A stretch of 64,000 nucleotides of DNA from the NCBI RefSeq assembly GCF_029227915.1, contig NC_079879.1, positions 22,832,501 to 22,896,500 of the forward strand, read 5' to 3'. Below the pieces are notes generated by a model that saw only the letters and a list, made by a program, of their open reading frames with translations, was not told where the DNA came from and ran no database searches. Position numbers and translations under genes: made by a program. Origin of the DNA: Hydractinia symbiolongicarpus. Taxonomy: Eukaryota > Cnidaria > Hydrozoa > Anthoathecata > Hydractiniidae. This document shows positions 39,101-51,497 of this stretch, piece after piece. Position 1 is the stretch's first letter. Every line of letters begins with the position of its first letter.

Positions 39101-39412
39101 CAGCAACGACAACAAATTCTAGCACAACAACAACAACAACAACAACAACTAGTTCAACAGCAGGCTCTCCTGCAACAACAAAAAACACAAGCGACACAAC
39201 AAACTATAAAAAAACCAACAAGTCAAACACAGCAGTTGTATATAGATGAGTACGGTCAAACGTATACCCTTGAGGAAGAGACATACATAGTTGGTCCGTC
39301 CGGACAAATACAGAATATTAGTTCAGGTAGCTCCTACATACAGCAGCAGCAGCAACAGGGTACTCAATATCTGCAATCTTCTTTGTTATACCCGCAACAA
39401 AGGTTTTTATAA
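33140..39412 (+). CDS. PC-esterase domain protein (PCED1/FAM113-like) with long low-complexity tail
   Basis: Member of the GDSL/SGNH-like PC-esterase family, predicted hydrolases or acyl-transferring enzymes of uncertain substrate. The exons are 33140-33215, 35763-35842 and 36329-39412 (all phases agree), giving 1079 residues. The catalytic features are in order: LVVLGDS at 19-25 (nucleophile Ser25), ERSVYKDLVCLLQ, MNSCLWD at 121-127 and DGVHWN at 229-234 (Asp/His). From about residue 280 the protein is a long charged region with a Lys/Glu-rich coiled-coil-like segment, RRPS and RRLSSQ motifs, a second KKKKKKDK block, then CAA-encoded polyglutamine at about 950-1000. Known animal PCED1 proteins are much shorter (about 430-450 residues), so this tail is an extension. 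Start: first ATG, one nucleotide after an AG acceptor. Confidence 0.92.
39058..39182 (+). repeat. CAA/CAG repeat coding polyglutamine
   Basis: Two nearly pure (CAA)n runs, separated by ATTATGCAGCAACGA-type sequence, encode glutamine tracts in the C-terminal tail of the PCED1-like protein. They are likely length-polymorphic. Confidence 0.9.
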
Positions 39413-42400
39413 GAAATCTCTTATTTCTTGGGTTTTTTTTTTATATTTAATTTTTGTTTGTTTTTACTTCCATACAACAGAATAACAAGGCTTCTGTTCT
39501 AAAAAGGTTAAGTTAAAAAACAGAAGTTTAAACTTTGACCGCGATGCTGCAAGCTGCGTTGTGAGATATTAGTTGTATATAAAACGGGCATTATATTATA
39601 TATATATTATATATAAAGTTTATTTTTTTTACTGGACTCTTTCACGTGGAAGTTTTATCATAAGAAGCTTTACTGTCATCGTAGCCTCGAATTAAGCGAA
39701 GTTGGAAGAAAATCCTTACTTCTGAAACTTCAGTTTTTGAACCTGCTAATTTTAATGGAAAAGTATTGGTTCCTGTGGCGGTTTAGTTATTTCTAATATC
39801 TATAGACAAAATGTGTCTTTTTTGATGTCGTTCATGCATTATAAAACTCTGCAACCAAGCTATTCACATTGTTCCTTGTGTCAGATTTTTCGTCCAATCG
39901 CAAGTCAGTAATTGTATAGTGATATAGCAAAAACGATTTTTTTACTTTAAAAGAAAGTATTTGATATTGTATGTGAATAGAGATATTTTGTATAAAGACG
40001 TTCAAAACAAATTTATTATAAGCTGTGAATTTGATCACACGTTTCACGTGTTCTGTTATACGTTTGTGTGTGCGTGTGTGCGCTGCGATGTGTGTCCGTG
40101 ACAAAAATGTGTATTAAGAATATTTCGATTTGTGATCAACCTTTTACTCTGTTTTTAGTTTTTCTTCTTGTGTTTAGCTGTACAGATATGGCTCTTCATT
40201 TTGCTACACTTGGCACGCAAGTTGATGGAATTATAATATGGTTCAAAGGTTGACAACTTTGCGTGTCCTTCCATTTACGATATTTATTTAATGTTTTGAA
40301 AACTCGCTGATTTAGATAACGTTTGTGTATAAAGACAGTGCAGTATAATTTTTTGCAGTTAGACGGGTGTGGTTGACTTAAAGAAGAGAGATTTGTTTTT
40401 TATTGTTTATTGTTAGTTTTTTTTGTGGCTTCTTTTACGTGCGTCTGTAGCCGTCGTTAGAAATATAGAACTTCGAAAGTTTGAGAAGTGTTTTTCTTCT
40501 CCCATTTTTTTTTACTGTTTCTTTCTGAGCAAAGAACGCAAGAATTATAGCAACTTAAAGCGCGGAATTTTAGGAATTTTTCATGAGTGGATAACTTTTC
40601 AGAATATCAAATTTAATTTCAATAAAATTTGCATTTATTGCTGTGTATATCGCCATTTTTCGAGACTTAATAGACCTTTCCTGAATTTCCTAATTATGCC
40701 AAACTCAATTAAAGCGGTCGATACTAAAAATGACTCTATCCCTAAGTTCCTTAGCAAAAGGTAGAATAAATTACCTAATTTTGTAAATATTTCTGTTCGT
40801 TAAGTGCCTCAATTTCAAGCTGAAAGTTACGGTCAAACTCTTATTATTTTTTCGAATATTTATACAGGATATAGCCACTTCAGTGTTGGAAACACTGTTA
40901 TCAATGTGGGTCCTGTGTTCAGAATGTATACATTAAGTATACACCGGCATTACCTACCCAATTTCCCTCACATGGCATGGGTTGACCCGTAGCTATGGTA
41001 AAGTTGCTAGTTGCTAAACATGCCCGCGCTGTGGACTGAACCACGGACCTTGTGATTACGAAGCGAACTCCATAACCACAAGACCACCCTTTGTATAACC
41101 CAGCTTTCCAAGAATAGCCTCGTTTTCAAAATAATTATTTTCTTCGATCTAAATAAAATCCAACCAGAATATCAGAGTTTTCCAACTCGAAAAACTTCAT
41201 TTTTTATGATCATTTAATATTTTATCTGAATATCCTTATTTAAAGAACACAGAACCATTATAAAATTTTGGATGACGTCATAATTATTATAATTTATGAA
41301 ATTCGCGAAAGGTGTATTGTCGCAAAAAGCTGTGACTGTTTTTCAGTGGAAAATTTTGTAGGTATTTATAATTGCATGTTTGTTTCCGGGAAAACTTTTT
41401 GCAGAAAGAATAAAAATTCGCGAAATCTGGGAAACTGCGTTTAAAAGTGCATTTTTCAGCATACAATTTTGTGGCAAAAATTCGCGCATGTTAATCCCCT
41501 TGTGTAAAACAAAATGTAGCATTTTTACGCACTAAATTAATAACATCGAACACGACTTTGTACATGCCAAGACCCGACCCCAGCACCTTTTACCGTAGCG
41601 ACAAAAACTGCTATTATGCTCGAACTACCAGAAGGAGAAGCGCCTTGAGAAGCAATTAAGCCTGGATACAACGTTGGTAGCATACCTATCTGTGTTATTT
41701 TTTCACGCCTCGCTTAAAAACAAAAACAAATTGCCGGTGTAATTAAATAGTGTCTTATTTGTGAAAATGTGTCGACAAAACTTCGTCAAAGAAAAACTGT
41801 TTTTCTGAAAGCCTGACATGCGTAGTACGTTCAACGTTCTTTGAGATAATTTTTTTTATCTCAGAGCTCTGGGGACGACATTCCTATTAAAGTATCTTTC
41901 GCTGCTTATTTCCGAAAGCCAAACAAAATCTTTTGCAAAAAATGTAAACTATGCGTAGCGCGTGTGTGCTCTAGGCGCCAGGTCCCTGATTATTCTTATT
42001 TGAAAGGAAGGACTGAAAAAATCTTGGGTTTTCCTATGCATTTATGTTCATATTACGTGATATTTTTACTTTAGTCGCAGAATCCTTGATGTTCTTTTCT
42101 TGTTTATAAAAACTTTTACATAGAGATCTATATTTATGCTAAATCTAGGATTCGGAGAAAGGACTCGTGGCGCAAGATAAATAAATTCTGAACCTAAGAA
42201 AGATTTACAAAGACGTCAAACAGTTGTCATCTCCTTTATTGTCTTAAAAAAACTTTTTACAAGCACGTTCGACCTTATCAAAACAACGACTGTTAGTAAA
42301 GAAAACATAGCGTTTAAAATTTCATAGGTGTAGCTAATGTTTTCGAGTGTAAAAAAAAAAGATAGTTATACTGCGAATCCATAACGAACGTTTCATCCCT

Positions 42401-42745
42401 TCCACCCATACCCTAATAATTTAATGTTTAAATCACTTTATATCAGCTAACACTTTTAGCAATATTATATTTCATTATCATAGTTTGAAGTAGTGGAAAG
42501 ATTGTCATTCAATATATTTTGAAGTTTTTATAAAATTAAAATCTTATTCAAACAAAGACACAAAAGAAAACTTGTGTTTATAAAAAGCCATCTTATTTTG
42601 TGTAAAAATAACACTTCTAGTGGTCATCCAATGACAATATGTGTTGACGTCCACAAACGCTGTGAGTAAATGTATCGTTGAGAAGTATTCATAAGAAAAA
42701 AAGTAAAATTTCACGAAGAATGTTTATAACGTTTTAGTAGCGGTC
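39413..42745. other. 3'UTR of PCED1-like gene, then intergenic with one SINE
   Basis: A TATATATTATATATA palindrome lies near 39593. A short GTGTGTGCGTGTGTGCG run is at 40064. A SINE-like copy covers about 40860-41090. No exon is supported; a long frame at about 40423-40764 has no ATG start and no family signal. Confidence 0.45.
40970..41090 (-). mobile_element. tRNA-derived SINE (partial)
   Basis: Minus-strand reading gives GGGTGGTCTTGTGGTTATGG (A-box region of a tRNA Glu/Asp type) and later TCCGTGGTTCAGTCCAC (B-box GGTTCAGTCC). A body then follows that contains the reverse complement of CATGGGTTGACCCGTAGCTATGG, shared with 26600-26660. The body may extend to about 40860. The 3' end and target-site duplication were not identified. 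Confidence 0.6.
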
Positions 42746-45700
42746 ATGAAGAGTTCTATCTTTTTCCTAATATTATTTTGTTGCATGGTATGCCAAGGTG
42801 AGTAATTACTACCTTAAAAATAAATCTAAAATATTTGGACATTTTATAAACGAATTTAATTTGTTTGGTTCAGGCCTTCCAAATTTAACAACCCTGACAA
42901 GTCCTGAGGGTGAAGTTAAACAATCACTTTTAATACGGTTAGCGAATTAAAATCGCATATTAAAAGAAGAAAGAAGATATTTATTTAACTTTTTTTTTGG
43001 TCTTCCAGGTCAGGAAACATTGCATGTATCTATAGGAAGCACTTTTATACTAAATTGCTCGAACGACACTTCTGGAATTTTCCACTCGTTAGTGTGGTCC
43101 ACATCAGCCATAAGAAATGGCAGCATGAGAACGGCCTACGCTTATTACAGCACGGGTGAAGAAGTAACCAACGAGCGATTCCAACATCGGCTAAGGAGAT
43201 ATAATGGAGCATCTATCCAAATTAAAAATGCACAACGAGGAGATGCGGGGAAATACGAGTGCAATATCTTACAGCTATATAAAGTTCAAGATGAGGGATG
43301 GGACAGAAATCGATTAAGAGTTCGTGTTTTATCGGTTTACAACGTGATTATCGTTGACGGTGAGTAAATGTCGTGTGAAATCTATCAGCCTGTGTTGCGT
43401 GTTTATATTTGAAAATTGAAACTTGTCAATTTTGTTAAATACGGTTTAAAATTACTTTAGACCCAGAATTTTTAAAAGTTTATAACTAACAATATTCTTA
43501 ATTCAACTCAAAGAAGCGATTTATCATTGCCTAAATTTTTTCATCCAGTAATCCTAAAATTATCTATAGCTAGTTCCATTTTTTTAACTTATAAAACCAT
43601 CGTTCAAAAAGCTCTTTAATAATTAATAAAGAATGTTTGAGTTTGTTGTTTTTCTTTAGGGCCCCCAGTGATAACGAAGACGTCTTCGCCATCGCATTCT
43701 TTTGCAACGTCAGCAGAGGGTAGCATTTTTTGTGATGTAAAAGGTACATCTCCCTTTAACATAACATGGTTCAAGATAGGTGGAAAAATAACAACAAGAC
43801 AAAACGTTAAATTTACTGAATGGACAAAAGTGAAAGACGGTGTGTATAAGATGCGTAAACATTTGAAATTTTTGAAGTTTTCTTCATCAAATGTTGGAAA
43901 GTATGCGTGCACAGCCCAAAATAGTGTTGGGAAAGTGTCAAAAATCATCGAAGTAAAGTTACAAGGTATATATAATTTATCAAAGTATTTTGAATAATTA
44001 TTTATCCGTTCGTTCATTTTATCAACTTATTCATTTAATTCTCGCTTTCGGTGAATTTGCACCTTATCATAAAACAGTTCGGTGAAACGTGACTAAAATT
44101 TTCGTCCTGTGACTAATTTCCTACCGATTTTCTTAACCGTTATATTGTTTTCTTGCCCACTTTTTCTTTTTCTATTCTAAAGTTTGGATATTTTTAGTTT
44201 ATATTTTACGTTAAAATTATTATCCACTGTAAAAGCTATAATTGCTTAATTTCTTAGCGTAACAAGTATTTACTTTATGATCTCAAAGAAAACAATAGTC
44301 GTCAAAAAGTGACTGAAACAGAATAAAAAATATTTACAATGTTTTCTTACTCATAAAGTAGTAAGTTACTTAATACGTAATAATAAAAAAAGTTTTGTTA
44401 ATGTATTTTTTTTAGTTCATCCGCAAATAATGAGTCCAAGCTACGTGTTGGCCAATACTGGAAAGACTGCTAATTTGAAGTGCGCCGCAGCTGGATACCC
44501 AAGGGTTCGTTTTAGGTGGGAATTCTCTACCCACAATTTCAAAAGAGTATCTCTAAAACCTACTCAAAAAATTGGTCGTTACCACGTTATGAAGACCGAA
44601 CATATGGGCAATTGGTCTTCATCTGTTCTTCGAATCAGTAGAGTGCAAAGGCAAGATTGGGGCGTGTATTATTGCATTGCAGAAAACAAAGCTGGTTTCG
44701 ATGAAAGAGAAATTCGACTTGATGGTTTCTGTAAGTATGTCTCATGTTCAAAGAATCGTAAATAAAATACCCGCTGTTTATCGGTGAACTAAAGATGGTA
44801 GTTGTAAGGAACGGCAGGTGAATTTCCTTAGATTTTTCCGAGAGCGAAGGGAAAACAATCTTTTGATTTTCTCTGGAATCTGGAATATCTTAAATATAAT
44901 TTGAGAGAACTATTCGGCACAACTACAGAAGCAGCGCAAGGCCCAGATTTTAATTTTTTGTGCAAAGTTTTTAGCGATACAATACATATGTGTACCTTCG
45001 ATTGACCCGATTAAATAAGAATATTATTAACCACCCTGTTAAGCCGTTTTTATAACAGAATTACTACGCCTAAAACTCCTAAAAAGTGGAAATTTTGTTA
45101 AAATCATGCTATACCAGAAACCTCTAAGGGTATTCAGGTTTCCATACATCTGTTAATACCAAGACTTCTATTTACTAAAAATTTGTCCCAGATAAAATGT
45201 TTAGCAGTTGTAAATGTTAGCAATATTTGAAATGTTTATTTAAGTTCAGCATTTTGTTTTTAAAAAGAGCGTATTTTACACAGTCACTTGGATTAAACGA
45301 GAAAATGTTACTATATGTTTGTCTTAAAACGAAACTTACTAAAAATATTTTAAAAAAAAACGATTCATCAAATAAAGAAGACACTCAACCAACCTGACCG
45401 TAAGAATGAATCTCCAGACCTAACTTAAAAATCGTTTGAAAACACATTGTAACCACTTCTTCATTTTCTAGCTGTTCCTGACACACCTTCCATGTTACAC
45501 GCGGAGAAACGAACAACTCGTTCCATTAAACTCAGTTGGAAGTTAGGCAACAATGGTGGAAAACCAATCAAATTAATCGCATTCGAGTTTAAAAAAAGCA
45601 GATCGATCAACTGGAAAACACTGCAACTCTCTGTCGTCAGCGAATACGACGTTTTAAACTTAAAGCCAGCCACGTTTTACGATTTTCGGTTAACAGTGAT

Positions 45701-46452
45701 AAGTGATATAGGAGAAAGTAAACGAAGCAATATCTACAGTGTAAAGACATTGCCAAAAGGTAAAAATTCTTGTTGATTATTTAAAATTTAACAGCATATT
45801 ATCGGAGCTTTATTACGGCACTCTCTTACAAAGAGCCATTTCTTATTCACTTCGAGGTGAATTATTTGAAGGACAAATTTGGAGCATTTAAAGGCTATTG
45901 AGGACGCTTTTTATTAGGGTTTTTTTTCGTGCAACTCCCAAAATACGTAAGCAGGCACATAAAAACTTCTTTTGGCTGCAACACCAGTAGTTTGGCAGCT
46001 TTGGAGAAGTTAAAACAAGTCCACTTTTACCGCCATTTCTAAATGTGATGGGAATTGAGCATATCGAACATCAAATTTTAAACTTACGCTTTGACGGGAA
46101 GAAATGTTTAAGTTCTTTGTTTTTTTATCAAAGAGAATAACCTCGCTAGTGTTTTGGTGACTAGCAGCAAGGTACGCTTGTTGTTCTTATAATTAATCTT
46201 ATTTTTACAAATAACTTTGGTTTGATATTTTTAGTAAAATCATCACCTCAAAACTCTGAAAAGAAAATTATTTGGGGATTAAATCTTGTGGCTGTGGTCG
46301 GCATCTGCGCTGGAGTGCTTATCTTTCTTACTTGTATCGCGTCTTGTAGTTGCTTTATTTATTTCGAAAGAAAACATAAAAGAAAAATGATCAGAAAAAG
46401 ACAGCTCGAAAAGAATGAGAATCAAGAAATGAATCATTACCTGATCACGTGA
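42746..46452 (+). CDS. Single-pass cell-surface receptor: 3 Ig domains, 1 FN3, transmembrane segment
   Basis: Predicted adhesion or recognition receptor of 509 residues. The six exons are 42746-42797, 43009-43359, 43660-43965, 44416-44730, 45472-45759 and 46235-46452. Exon 1 encodes a signal peptide (MKSSIFFLILFCCMVCQG). Exons 2-4 each encode one Ig domain with the Cys-Trp-Cys pattern: LNCSN/VWST/DAGKYEC, IFCDV/ITWFK/NVGKYAC and LKCAA/FRWEF/DWGVYYC. Exon 5 is a fibronectin type III domain (IKLSWKL, YDFRLTVIS). Exon 6 encodes the membrane helix (LNLVAVVGICAGVLIFLTCI), a basic stop-transfer and a tail of about 30 residues with no kinase or clear ITIM. Every intron is phase 1. NCAM-like adhesion proteins and cnidarian allorecognition receptors are both possible comparisons; specific orthology cannot be told. 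Confidence 0.88.
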
Positions 46453-47777
46453 TCGCTCTTTTTTGTGGCGGGAAATGAAATATATTAACATTTAACTGTT
46501 TAGATAAACGTAGGAAATTTATTCAATCCGCAGAGTGGCGGACAATGGAACGTTTAATGTTGAATTAGGCCAGTATTATAGATAACCATAAAGTTCCTTC
46601 TTGTATATATGTTACATTTTTTATATTTTTCTAAATGTTGTACATATTGCTTTATCAGAAAATCGAAACTTTAGTTGCAGCTCGCATATGTACCTCCTGA
46701 GACTATAGAGAAAGTGCTATTGTTACAGCATTCGTTTGCACCCCATTTTAAATCACTATTTGTAAATATAGCGCTGTCTGTCCATTGAAAACATGCACAG
46801 TCAGAGTTCATGTGGTGAAAGCCGAACGTTATGTCTCTTTACTTTTTGTTACGAACAATTATTTCATTAATCGAAGCAATCAAAAATTGTAATCATAGAC
46901 AGGATAACCGAGACTTTTTACCGTTTTCTTGGTCTTCAATGACGTTTTGAACTATAACAACAAATATTTTAATAAGAATATTAAACAGTAATATTGTTTG
47001 TCATTGATAATATTTGTGGCGTTTCATCGTACCATCTTTTCCAAACGTTTGACTATTACAGCATTTGACTGCCTGCGTTTCTGCAATGCTGCGTTTACTT
47101 ATTTCATATAGAGCGATTATTGATTTTTAAATAAGAAAACAAGAAAAAGAAAAAATAATTTATAGTCAACATCTGGCCTGTATTTTAAAAAAGATTACGC
47201 TGACTTGCTGAATGCAATGCTGCATCTGTTTGTCTAATCCATCTGAAGTGATCCTGTCGCATAGAAAATCTTACAGCAGACTATTCCCTCCATTGTGCGG
47301 ACAGGTATTCCAAAAAGGTAGCTAACTTAACCCCCCAATTATTTACTACCACATCAGAACGGCTTTATTTACCTGTAAATGGTAACTTTCCTCAGCAAAT
47401 ATCGGCTTTCCAAATATTTCGTAAAACCTAGGTGAAACCAATGTAACTCTTAAATCATGCGGCAGAAGGTCACCCAAGAAAGTGGCAAAAAATGCTTCTG
47501 ACAAGATATTGAATTGTATAACGCACAATTTCTCATATAAAAAAACACAATAATAAAAGAAATCTGTCTTCGAAACTTTTTTTCGAACGAATTCAGCTTT
47601 CACGCACTTTAATTATCAAGTTACTTGCGGTATGTTGCCTGTAATAAAAAAAACCCTTAACTTTTTGAAACGCGTAAGGACAGGAATAGACAATTAGCTA
47701 AATTAGGTAAATTAGACAATTAGGTAAAGTAGGCTATCAATATATTACAATAGCTTTCGTCTTTTTATTTTTTTGTC
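46453..47777. other. Intergenic downstream of the Ig/FN3 gene
   Basis: AT-rich sequence, probably including the 3'UTR. No exon or repeat recognised. Confidence 0.4.
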
Positions 47778-48203
47778 ATGCTAAACGTTTCTTTAATGTC
47801 TTTATTTCCTCTAGTTCTTATCGTAGCTTTCTTCTATTTTCTAAACGCTAAAACAGGTGTTACGACTGGTGGTAAAGTCATTACAAAAAACATGCCATTC
47901 ATCGATCCTTTCGGTAACGTTGACCCATTGTTGGATGATAAATACAGGCAAGTAAATGATAATAGTCATCTACTAGCCGTTTGTAATGTCAAGGTAGAAG
48001 AATTTGAATTGTTATGTCGTAGCAAAACTCAGCGGCACATTGGTAAAGGTGGAAAAAAAATAGTTTTTTTTTATTTCAAACAAAGCAAGAAAAATTATAA
48101 AAATATAAAAAAAAATCTTATTTCTTGCTTATTCGCGAAAGTCTTTCCGCGAAATTTGTTCCATAAACCGCGATACGCGAAGCTAGACGATCAGCTAAAA
48201 TAA
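47778..48203 (+). CDS. Hypothetical protein with N-terminal signal/anchor segment
   Basis: A 141-codon frame. Its N-terminus is strongly hydrophobic (MLNVSLMSLFPLVLIVAFFYF), followed by a normal-looking region (TKNMPFIDPFGNVDPLLDDK; CNVKVEEFELLC) with two cysteines. The last 40 or so codons are Lys/Phe-rich and look like non-coding AT-rich sequence. A GTAAAG at about 48042 could be a donor, so the genuine part may end near codon 88. No family recognised and no downstream exon found. It could be a chance frame. Confidence 0.3.
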   Translation: MLNVSLMSLFPLVLIVAFFYFLNAKTGVTTGGKVITKNMPFIDPFGNVDPLLDDKYRQVNDNSHLLAVCNVKVEEFELLCRSKTQRHIGKGGKKIVFFYFKQSKKNYKNIKKNLISCLFAKVFPRNLFHKPRYAKLDDQLK

Positions 48204-49584
48204 ACAATTATCTACAGTAGACAATTAGATAAAGTAAACAATTAGCTATCAATTAGACGATTAACCCTCCTCTTGTAAGCCTCCCATAATAAGCGCACCA
48301 ATACTCTGTTTACTTTATTACACTGATAATAACCCCCGTCCCAATATAAACTCATAATAAGGTCATTGGAGAAAGCCATGGTTTTGATGTAGACGACTAG
48401 CGTAATGATTTTGATGATTCCTTTTAATGTCAATATGGTAACGCTACATTCAAAGAAGGCGAGGAAACTCTAATGTAAACCTTCTGTTAATCGATGGATG
48501 CGTGATTAAATATTAACCGATAAACGTCAATATGAATGAGTGACGTTTTTTCGATTAAATATTGAAATTACGTTTACAAGTGAAATGAAGTTGTTTTTGT
48601 TGTTGTTGTATCATTCAATTTTGACAAGATTATGTCTTTAAAAGGAAACGAAACCATTAAACTATATAAGATCAATTATTTTCCATGTTATTATGATAGA
48701 TTTCGTTATTATATTACCGTAATTTCTTCGTCTACGTACAGCTTTCTTTGTTTGAAGATATTGTCGGATTATCGCTATTTCGATTGTGTAAGTCAATTTG
48801 CCATTCTAAAGGCTAAACGTTACGAGTTACTTTTTTTTAGATGCCGAAACCAATTTTAAGTTGAAATTTACGAGTTAGTAAAATAATTTTTCGACTTGGT
48901 GCAATATATTCCGCCCCAGCCTTGTTCCCAGGGCATCTTGTATCTTTTCTGACCCCGGGACGGGAGGTTGATTCCGCCCCTTCCATAACTTTTGACACAT
49001 TTGCCCAAATTAAATAAAACTTGTCTCAAAGAAATTCAAATTTATTTTCTGCGGCACCGTGGGCTTGGAAGGAGATGTTATCTTATCTTAAGAAGACATC
49101 ATTGCTTGCCCCCAAAAACGCGAACATAAAGTAACAGGATCTCAAGTTAATAGGACAGTTGGAACAGGACATTTTGTCAAAAAAAACAAAAAAAAAAACA
49201 AAAAAACATGGGTAAATAAGTCAGCAACGAAGCTAGATCAAAAGGTTGCAGAAAATCACCACCTTGCGAAGGAAGTACTCAGGACAGAAGAATAAACACC
49301 TTTTAAAGCTACAGTTCAATTCATACGTTTAAAATATTAATAATATAGACACGATATACGACGAGGCTCTCTATCCTTTTTACCTTTGATGTTGGTGGAT
49401 TGAAGACAAATTTTGTAACTATGCATTATTCCACCCTCGTTTTCGAGGTTTCTGGTCTACATACAAGGTTGTCAAAAAAAGAAAAAAAGGTTCTGTGTAA
49501 AAACATGGTTATAAGTTTGTTTTTCAAGGACTTTTTAAACTTTATATTAAAATGAATGATTAGGAAAGCTTTCTTGAAGTTCTA
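48204..49584. other. Intergenic with one mini-MITE
   Basis: AT-rich sequence apart from the mini-MITE at 48917 and a poly(A)-like run at 49178. No exon supported. Confidence 0.4.
48917..48970. mobile_element. Mini-MITE, 54 bp, with perfect 9-bp target-site duplication
   Basis: Ends CAGCCTTGTTCCCAGGG and CCCCGGGACGGGAGGTTG. ATTCCGCCC is present immediately before (48908-48916) and immediately after (48971-48979). This copy defines the boundaries of the family best. Confidence 0.85.
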
Positions 49585-50222
49585 CAGTTAACTCTCTGAT
49601 CCGAATTCCAAGGGAGATAGCGTTTTGTTCGGATTATATAGAGATTCAGATGGTAGAAAGGCTCCCTTTTTCAAATTTCAGGCTTGAAGCGTGAAAATTC
49701 GGATTAGAGAGAGAAATAGGAAAATTTGTGAAAAGGAAAAGTGGTGAAAATGAAAAAATGAGCAATATAATCTTTGTGATACGATTTATTTATTGCTGCA
49801 AAAGTGTTCAATCGATTGTTTCTTGTTTGATAAATTGATCGGGATCATCATCCTCAATATCGTTTTCACAATTACGTCCACTCATTTCGGCAATGATATC
49901 TACATCAGAAATACAATACAGGATACGCTGATCTCGAAGTCAATATCAACGATCTTGTCTGCTGTTAATTCGAAGTCCACGTTGAATTTATCACTTTAAT
50001 CACTTAAAGACCCTGTAAATTTTCGACGACCTCTTTTTTTTTATTCAAACTCGCGAATGGGTCATCATCGTCGTTTAAAGCCTTCTAGAGAGACTCTTTA
50101 GAAACACCAGATATTTTGAAGCAGTTTAAAAGTTTTAAGTTTCATCAAATTGACGGTGACTTATTCGTTCGAATTATAGAAAGATTCGAATAATAGAGAT
50201 TCGGATTAGAGAGAGTCAACTG
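49585..50222 (-). mobile_element. Decayed pogo/Tigger-like DNA transposon
   Basis: Inverted ends CAGTTAACTCTCTGATCCGA and (reverse complement of right end) CAGTTGACTCTCTCTAATCC lie between TA dinucleotides at 49583-49584 and 50223-50224. Minus-strand translation near 50155-50040 gives NCFKISGVSKES then LNDDDDPFASLNK with a stop between them. This resembles the C-terminal end of pogo/CENP-B-type transposases. It is internally deleted and not functional. Confidence 0.65.
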
Positions 50223-51083
50223 TATGCCATTATGGAAAATTGAAAAAATTGTTTTGTTTCAAGTTATTTCGGTTTAAAACGTTTATCATAACAGAAAGAA
50301 AGTTTATTTAGTCGTGTCTGTCAAGCATTTGGAAAATTGTCAAGCAGCATGCTTTGAACACGTGTAAATATCAGACCATTTCCATTACGATGTACTCCCC
50401 CTCATCAATTTAAAATTACGAAACTCCTGATAAGTTGCTTTTATACCAAAGCTTTTTATCATCAACAACGGAGTGCCGCAATATCAATAACAGCTGTAAT
50501 TGAACATTGCTTCCACGAAGTCCGAAAGGTTGACGACCTTTTTTAAAACGTGTTTTTATTGCGATGTAACAACGAATTTTTTTATAAGCTATTCAGAAGA
50601 AGTGAAAGGAAAGATTGAAAGTAAGAATATACATCATAAATTAAACATAATTTTTTTATGGGATTTTAAGATAAAAGGTGTATAGGAAAATGATTGCAAC
50701 GTCTATATTTTAACGTCGTAACGTCGCTTTGGAATAAATGATATGTAATCAAGGAGGATTAAAGAGAAGGCAGGCAAGAAGAGTTAGGCAGGCAATTTTC
50801 AAAGACGCTGAATTTTCTCAATTCATGGAAAGATTTAAACAACGAATCTACAGAGGAGTTGTTTGAACCTTTTACAGTTCGATTACCAATATTTGAGCTG
50901 TTTGAAAAGGTTTAAGAAGCTATTTTATTCTATTTTTAGATGTATTTGCTTTGACTACAAGAAGGGTCGAAATCAACTACTAGAATTTTCTATTAATTAA
51001 TGCAACTCTTGTTACCATATTTCCATATTATCAACATCGATACAATTTAAAACAAAGTCAGTCAACAAAAAAAAAAATCGATA
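50223..51083. other. Intergenic, nothing recognised
   Basis: AT-rich sequence between the pogo-like relic and the small membrane-protein frame. No supported exon or repeat. Confidence 0.4.
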
Positions 51084-51497
51084 ATGTTCGCCGGAGACTC
51101 GATAACGTTATCGGTTACAAACGTAGAGATATTTTTAGTAACATTTGATTGCTTGGCTTTAATCGGCTGTGGTCTTTCATTCTTATTAAAAGCTTCAGAA
51201 TCCACGGCGGCATGTTTTTCACCGAGTTTGGCATTCATCATAAAAAACGAGAACAAGAAACTTGTGCACACAGTGGAGTTGATCTGGAGAATTTCAGTAC
51301 TATGTTGTATTCTGTTAATGATTTTAGTATCCTGCACAACCCGGTTGGAAGACACGGGATACTGTTTATTGTTAATGTGCGTTCATGTTGCTGTTATAAC
51401 GATTAACTTTGCGACGTTGCATGTCGCAATACTTGGGGTCGAGGATTCGACCAAGAAAAGTCTACTCCGAAAAAAAAGTGTGTTGTTAAATATTTAG
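51084..51497 (+). CDS. Small hypothetical three-helix membrane protein
   Basis: An intact 137-residue frame starting MFAGDSITLS. It has three hydrophobic segments at about 14-35 (VEIFLVTFDCLALIGCGLSF), 64-84 (LIWRISVLCCILLMILVSC) and 92-116 (CLLLMCVHVAVITINFATLH), and a basic C-terminus. Its composition is more balanced than that of the surrounding AT-rich sequence, and it contains ordinary charged loops, which favours a real gene. AATAAA overlaps the region just after the stop (51499). I recognise no family. It may be an intronless gene or one exon of a larger multi-pass protein. Confidence 0.45.
   Translation: MFAGDSITLSVTNVEIFLVTFDCLALIGCGLSFLLKASESTAACFSPSLAFIIKNENKKLVHTVELIWRISVLCCILLMILVSCTTRLEDTGYCLLLMCVHVAVITINFATLHVAILGVEDSTKKSLLRKKSVLLNI

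Noticed and set aside
43616-44017. 133-codon minus-strand frame
   Set aside because: Shadow of the second Ig exon on the plus strand.
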